Below, piece by piece: positions 45,662 through 47,363 of a stretch of DNA of 47,363 nucleotides (position 1 is the first letter of the stretch; every line of letters begins with the position of its first letter). Made by a program: the position numbers and the translations under genes. A model generated the notes under the pieces. It made no database searches, was not told where the DNA came from, and saw only the letters and a program-made list of their open reading frames with translations. Location of the stretch: NCBI GenBank assembly GCA_018241185.1, contig JAFEEH010000222.1, forward strand, positions 1 to 47,363, written 5' to 3'. Origin of the DNA: Pseudomonadota bacterium (GTDB taxonomy: Bacteria; Pseudomonadota; Gammaproteobacteria; Burkholderiales; Burkholderiaceae_C).

Positions 45662-47011
45662 ATGGCCAGCCCCGCCTTGGACCTCTGGATGAATGGCGAG
45701 CACGTCGGAACCTGGCAGCACGGCCGCACAGGCACGGCCGTGCTGCGTTACGCGGACAGCTGGGTCAAGTCGCCGCAGGCCAGGCCGCTGTCGCTGTCGC
45801 TGCCGATACCGGCTGGTGCGAAGGAGCTGCGCGGGCCGGTTGTGGACCATTACTTCGACAACCTGCTCCCCGACAGCAACCGCATCCGCGAGCGCCTGCG
45901 CCGGCGCTTCGGCGCAGCCAGCACGACGGCACCGGATCTCCTGGCCGCCATCGGGCGCGACTGCGTGGGCGCCGTGCAGTTGCAGCCCCAGGGCCAGCCG
46001 CCTGCACCGCATGCCCGCATCGACAGCGAGGCGCTGAGCGACGACGAGGTCGCGCGTGCGCTGCGCCATGTCACCAGCGACCCCGTACTCGGCCAGGGCG
46101 GCGAGGACGCCGACGACCTGCGCATCGCTATCGCTGGTGCGCAGGAAAAGACCGCACTGCTGCGCATCGACGGGCGTTGGCACCGACCCCACGCCGCCAC
46201 GCCCACCACACACATCCTGAAGCTGCCGCTCGGCCTCGTGGGCAACATGCGAGCCGACATGAGCACGTCGGTGGAGAACGAATGGCTCTGCGCCCGCATC
46301 ATGGCGGCGCTGGGCTTTCCCGTCGCGGCGACGGAGATCGGTCGCTTCGGCGACCAGAAGGCCCTGGTGGTCGAGCGCTTCGACCGCCGATGGATGGCAG
46401 GCGGTCGCTGGATCGCGCGGCTGCCGCAGGAGGACTTCTGCCAGGCCACCGGCACGCCGGCGCACATGAAGTACGAGAGCGACGGCGGTCCCGGCCTGCG
46501 GGCCTGCCTGGCCCTGCTGGCCGCCAGCGACGACAGCCGTGCCGACAGGCTGTGTTTTGTGCTTGTCCAACTCGCTTTCTGGCTGCTGGCCGCCACCGAC
46601 GGACACGCCAAGAACTACTCCATCGCGCTGCACCGCGGCGGACGCTATGCGATGACGCCGCTGTACGACATGCTGTCGGTCTGGCCGATCGTTGGGCGCG
46701 GGCCCAGCCAGGTGCCGCTGCAGCGGGTACGACTGGCGATGGCCGTGCGCAGCAAGAACGCGCATTTCAGGCTGCTCGAACTGCAGCCTCGTTGTTGGCA
46801 ACTGCTGGCCACGCAGTCCGGCGTCGAAGGTGCCTTCGAGCGCATGCTCGCGCTCGTGCAGTCGGTGCCCGAGGCGTTGCGTCGCGTCGAATCGCAACTG
46901 CCCGTCGACTTTCCCGAGTCGGTCTGGTCGGCGATCAGCCAAGGCATGCTCTCGCAGTGCGAACGTTTCGACGCCGGCCTCTCAATACTCGGTACCAACG
47001 ACAAGAACTGA
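45662..47011 (+). CDS. hipA: HipA-like serine/threonine kinase toxin
   Basis: In E. coli HipA phosphorylates glutamyl-tRNA synthetase, causing stasis and persistence. The 449-aa protein has the N-subdomain region (LDLWMNGEHVGTWQ, VVDHYFDNLLPDSNRIRERL), the P-loop IAGAQEKTALL (157-167), the catalytic loop TDGHAKNYS with Asp313 and Asn318, and the metal-binding Asp336 in TPLYDMLSV. The kinase looks active. At residue 156, where E. coli has the autophosphorylated Ser150, the codon is GCT (Ala). The gene is 3 bases after hipB. It could be a related HipA-like kinase with another substrate. Confidence 0.9.
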   Translation: MASPALDLWMNGEHVGTWQHGRTGTAVLRYADSWVKSPQARPLSLSLPIPAGAKELRGPVVDHYFDNLLPDSNRIRERLRRRFGAASTTAPDLLAAIGRDCVGAVQLQPQGQPPAPHARIDSEALSDDEVARALRHVTSDPVLGQGGEDADDLRIAIAGAQEKTALLRIDGRWHRPHAATPTTHILKLPLGLVGNMRADMSTSVENEWLCARIMAALGFPVAATEIGRFGDQKALVVERFDRRWMAGGRWIARLPQEDFCQATGTPAHMKYESDGGPGLRACLALLAASDDSRADRLCFVLVQLAFWLLAATDGHAKNYSIALHRGGRYAMTPLYDMLSVWPIVGRGPSQVPLQRVRLAMAVRSKNAHFRLLELQPRCWQLLATQSGVEGAFERMLALVQSVPEALRRVESQLPVDFPESVWSAISQGMLSQCERFDAGLSILGTNDKN

Positions 47012-47106
47012 CTCCCACCCCCGATGAGAAAAGACCCCCATGCTCCCCACTCCGTGTGGTTCGCTGCCCCCCGAGGGGGCGCTTTTCATCTTGGGGCGGC
47101 CCGGCG
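47012..47106. repeat. hipA-nth gap with G/C-rich hairpin, possible dispersed repeat and terminator
   Basis: The 95-base gap holds GCTGCCCCCCGAGGGGGC (inverted repeat) followed by GCTTTTCATC, then GGGGCGGCCCGGCG. It looks like a GC hairpin with a short T-run that could end hipBA transcription. I have a recollection of similar units in Comamonadaceae genomes, but did not check. It ends at the nth ATG. Confidence 0.4.
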
Positions 47107-47363
47107 ATGAAAAAAGACACCATCGTCGCCTTCTTCGCCACCCTGCAGGCCGCCAACCCGGCACCGAAGACCGAGCTCGAATACACCACGCCCTTCGAGC
47201 TGCTGGCCGCCGTGCTGCTGTCGGCCCAGGCCACCGACGTGGGTGTGAACAAGGCCACGCGCAAGCTCTACCCGGTGGCGAACACGCCCCAGGCCATCCT
47301 CGAGCTCGGGCTGGAGGGGCTGGAGGGCTACATCAAGACCATCGGCCTGTACCGCAGCAAGGC
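47107..47363 (+). CDS. nth: Endonuclease III, N-terminal part (partial)
   Basis: Nth is a DNA glycosylase/AP lyase that removes oxidised pyrimidines. The visible 85 codons read MKKDTIVAFFATLQAANPAPKTELEYTTPFELLAAVLLSAQATDVGVNKATRKLYPVANTPQAILELG, matching the family start, including LLSAQATDVGVN. The helix-hairpin-helix, catalytic Lys/Asp and iron-sulfur cluster lie beyond the right edge. Confidence 0.93.
   Translation, partial: MKKDTIVAFFATLQAANPAPKTELEYTTPFELLAAVLLSAQATDVGVNKATRKLYPVANTPQAILELGLEGLEGYIKTIGLYRSK

Overview
The window is a GC-rich chromosomal segment from a betaproteobacterium, most likely a Comamonadaceae member near Variovorax or Acidovorax. I infer this from gene order, protein sequences and a short repeat family that I associate with that group. 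No database was searched. Almost all of it is core genome; I see no prophage, transposase or CRISPR array.

Region 1 (1-17.3 kb, minus strand) is envelope and translation housekeeping. Read in transcription order it is rpsB, tsf, pyrH, frr, uppS, cdsA, dxr, rseP, bamA, skp/ompH, lpxD, fabZ, lpxA, lpxB, rnhB and a SpoU-type RNA methyltransferase. carA and the 5' end of carB follow behind their own promoter. Many junctions overlap by 1-4 bases or are separated by only a few bases. A terminator-like attenuator lies between rpsB and tsf. These genes link elongation, UMP phosphorylation, isoprenoid and CDP-diacylglycerol precursor supply, lipid A synthesis, and outer-membrane protein assembly and stress sensing.

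Region 2 (17.3-28 kb) holds, on the plus strand, an amidase, a DadA-like D-amino-acid dehydrogenase and a fused NAD(P)HX epimerase/dehydratase. On the minus strand it has a short-chain dehydrogenase, rnr (RNase R), rimO, phaR and a small zinc-ribbon protein. tRNA-Leu(CAG) is on the plus strand and tRNA-Val(GAC) on the minus strand.

Region 3 (28-36 kb) has a RelA-type (p)ppGpp synthetase and an alpha/beta hydrolase divergent from a 3-hydroxybutyrate dehydrogenase. Two exported proteins (one SIMPL-domain) and an OmpR/EnvZ-type two-component pair follow. phaR and bdhA together point to polyhydroxybutyrate metabolism.

Region 4 (35.7-47.4 kb) has ispF-ispD divergent from mfd-serB, a DUF6172-like gene divergent from a small ORF, and a minus-strand row of aminotransferase, Crp-like regulator, DUF1772-like membrane protein and hydratase-like protein. 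A plus-strand hipB-hipA module and the start of nth close the window.

The most interesting signal is a dispersed repeat of about 62 bp with nine copies here. It has a near-palindromic core (GCTAT, 7 nt, ATAGC) followed by a second GC-rich hairpin and a T-rich tail. Five copies lie inside genes, always read in the same phase, giving Ala-Ile/Met-acidic/Lys-X-Ile/Val-(Ala or Val). One forms a signal peptide, three supply stop codons, and one of those is also an intrinsic terminator with a UUCG loop. A different inverted repeat sits in frame in mfd. Separately, HipA has Ala where E. coli HipA has the autophosphorylated Ser150.
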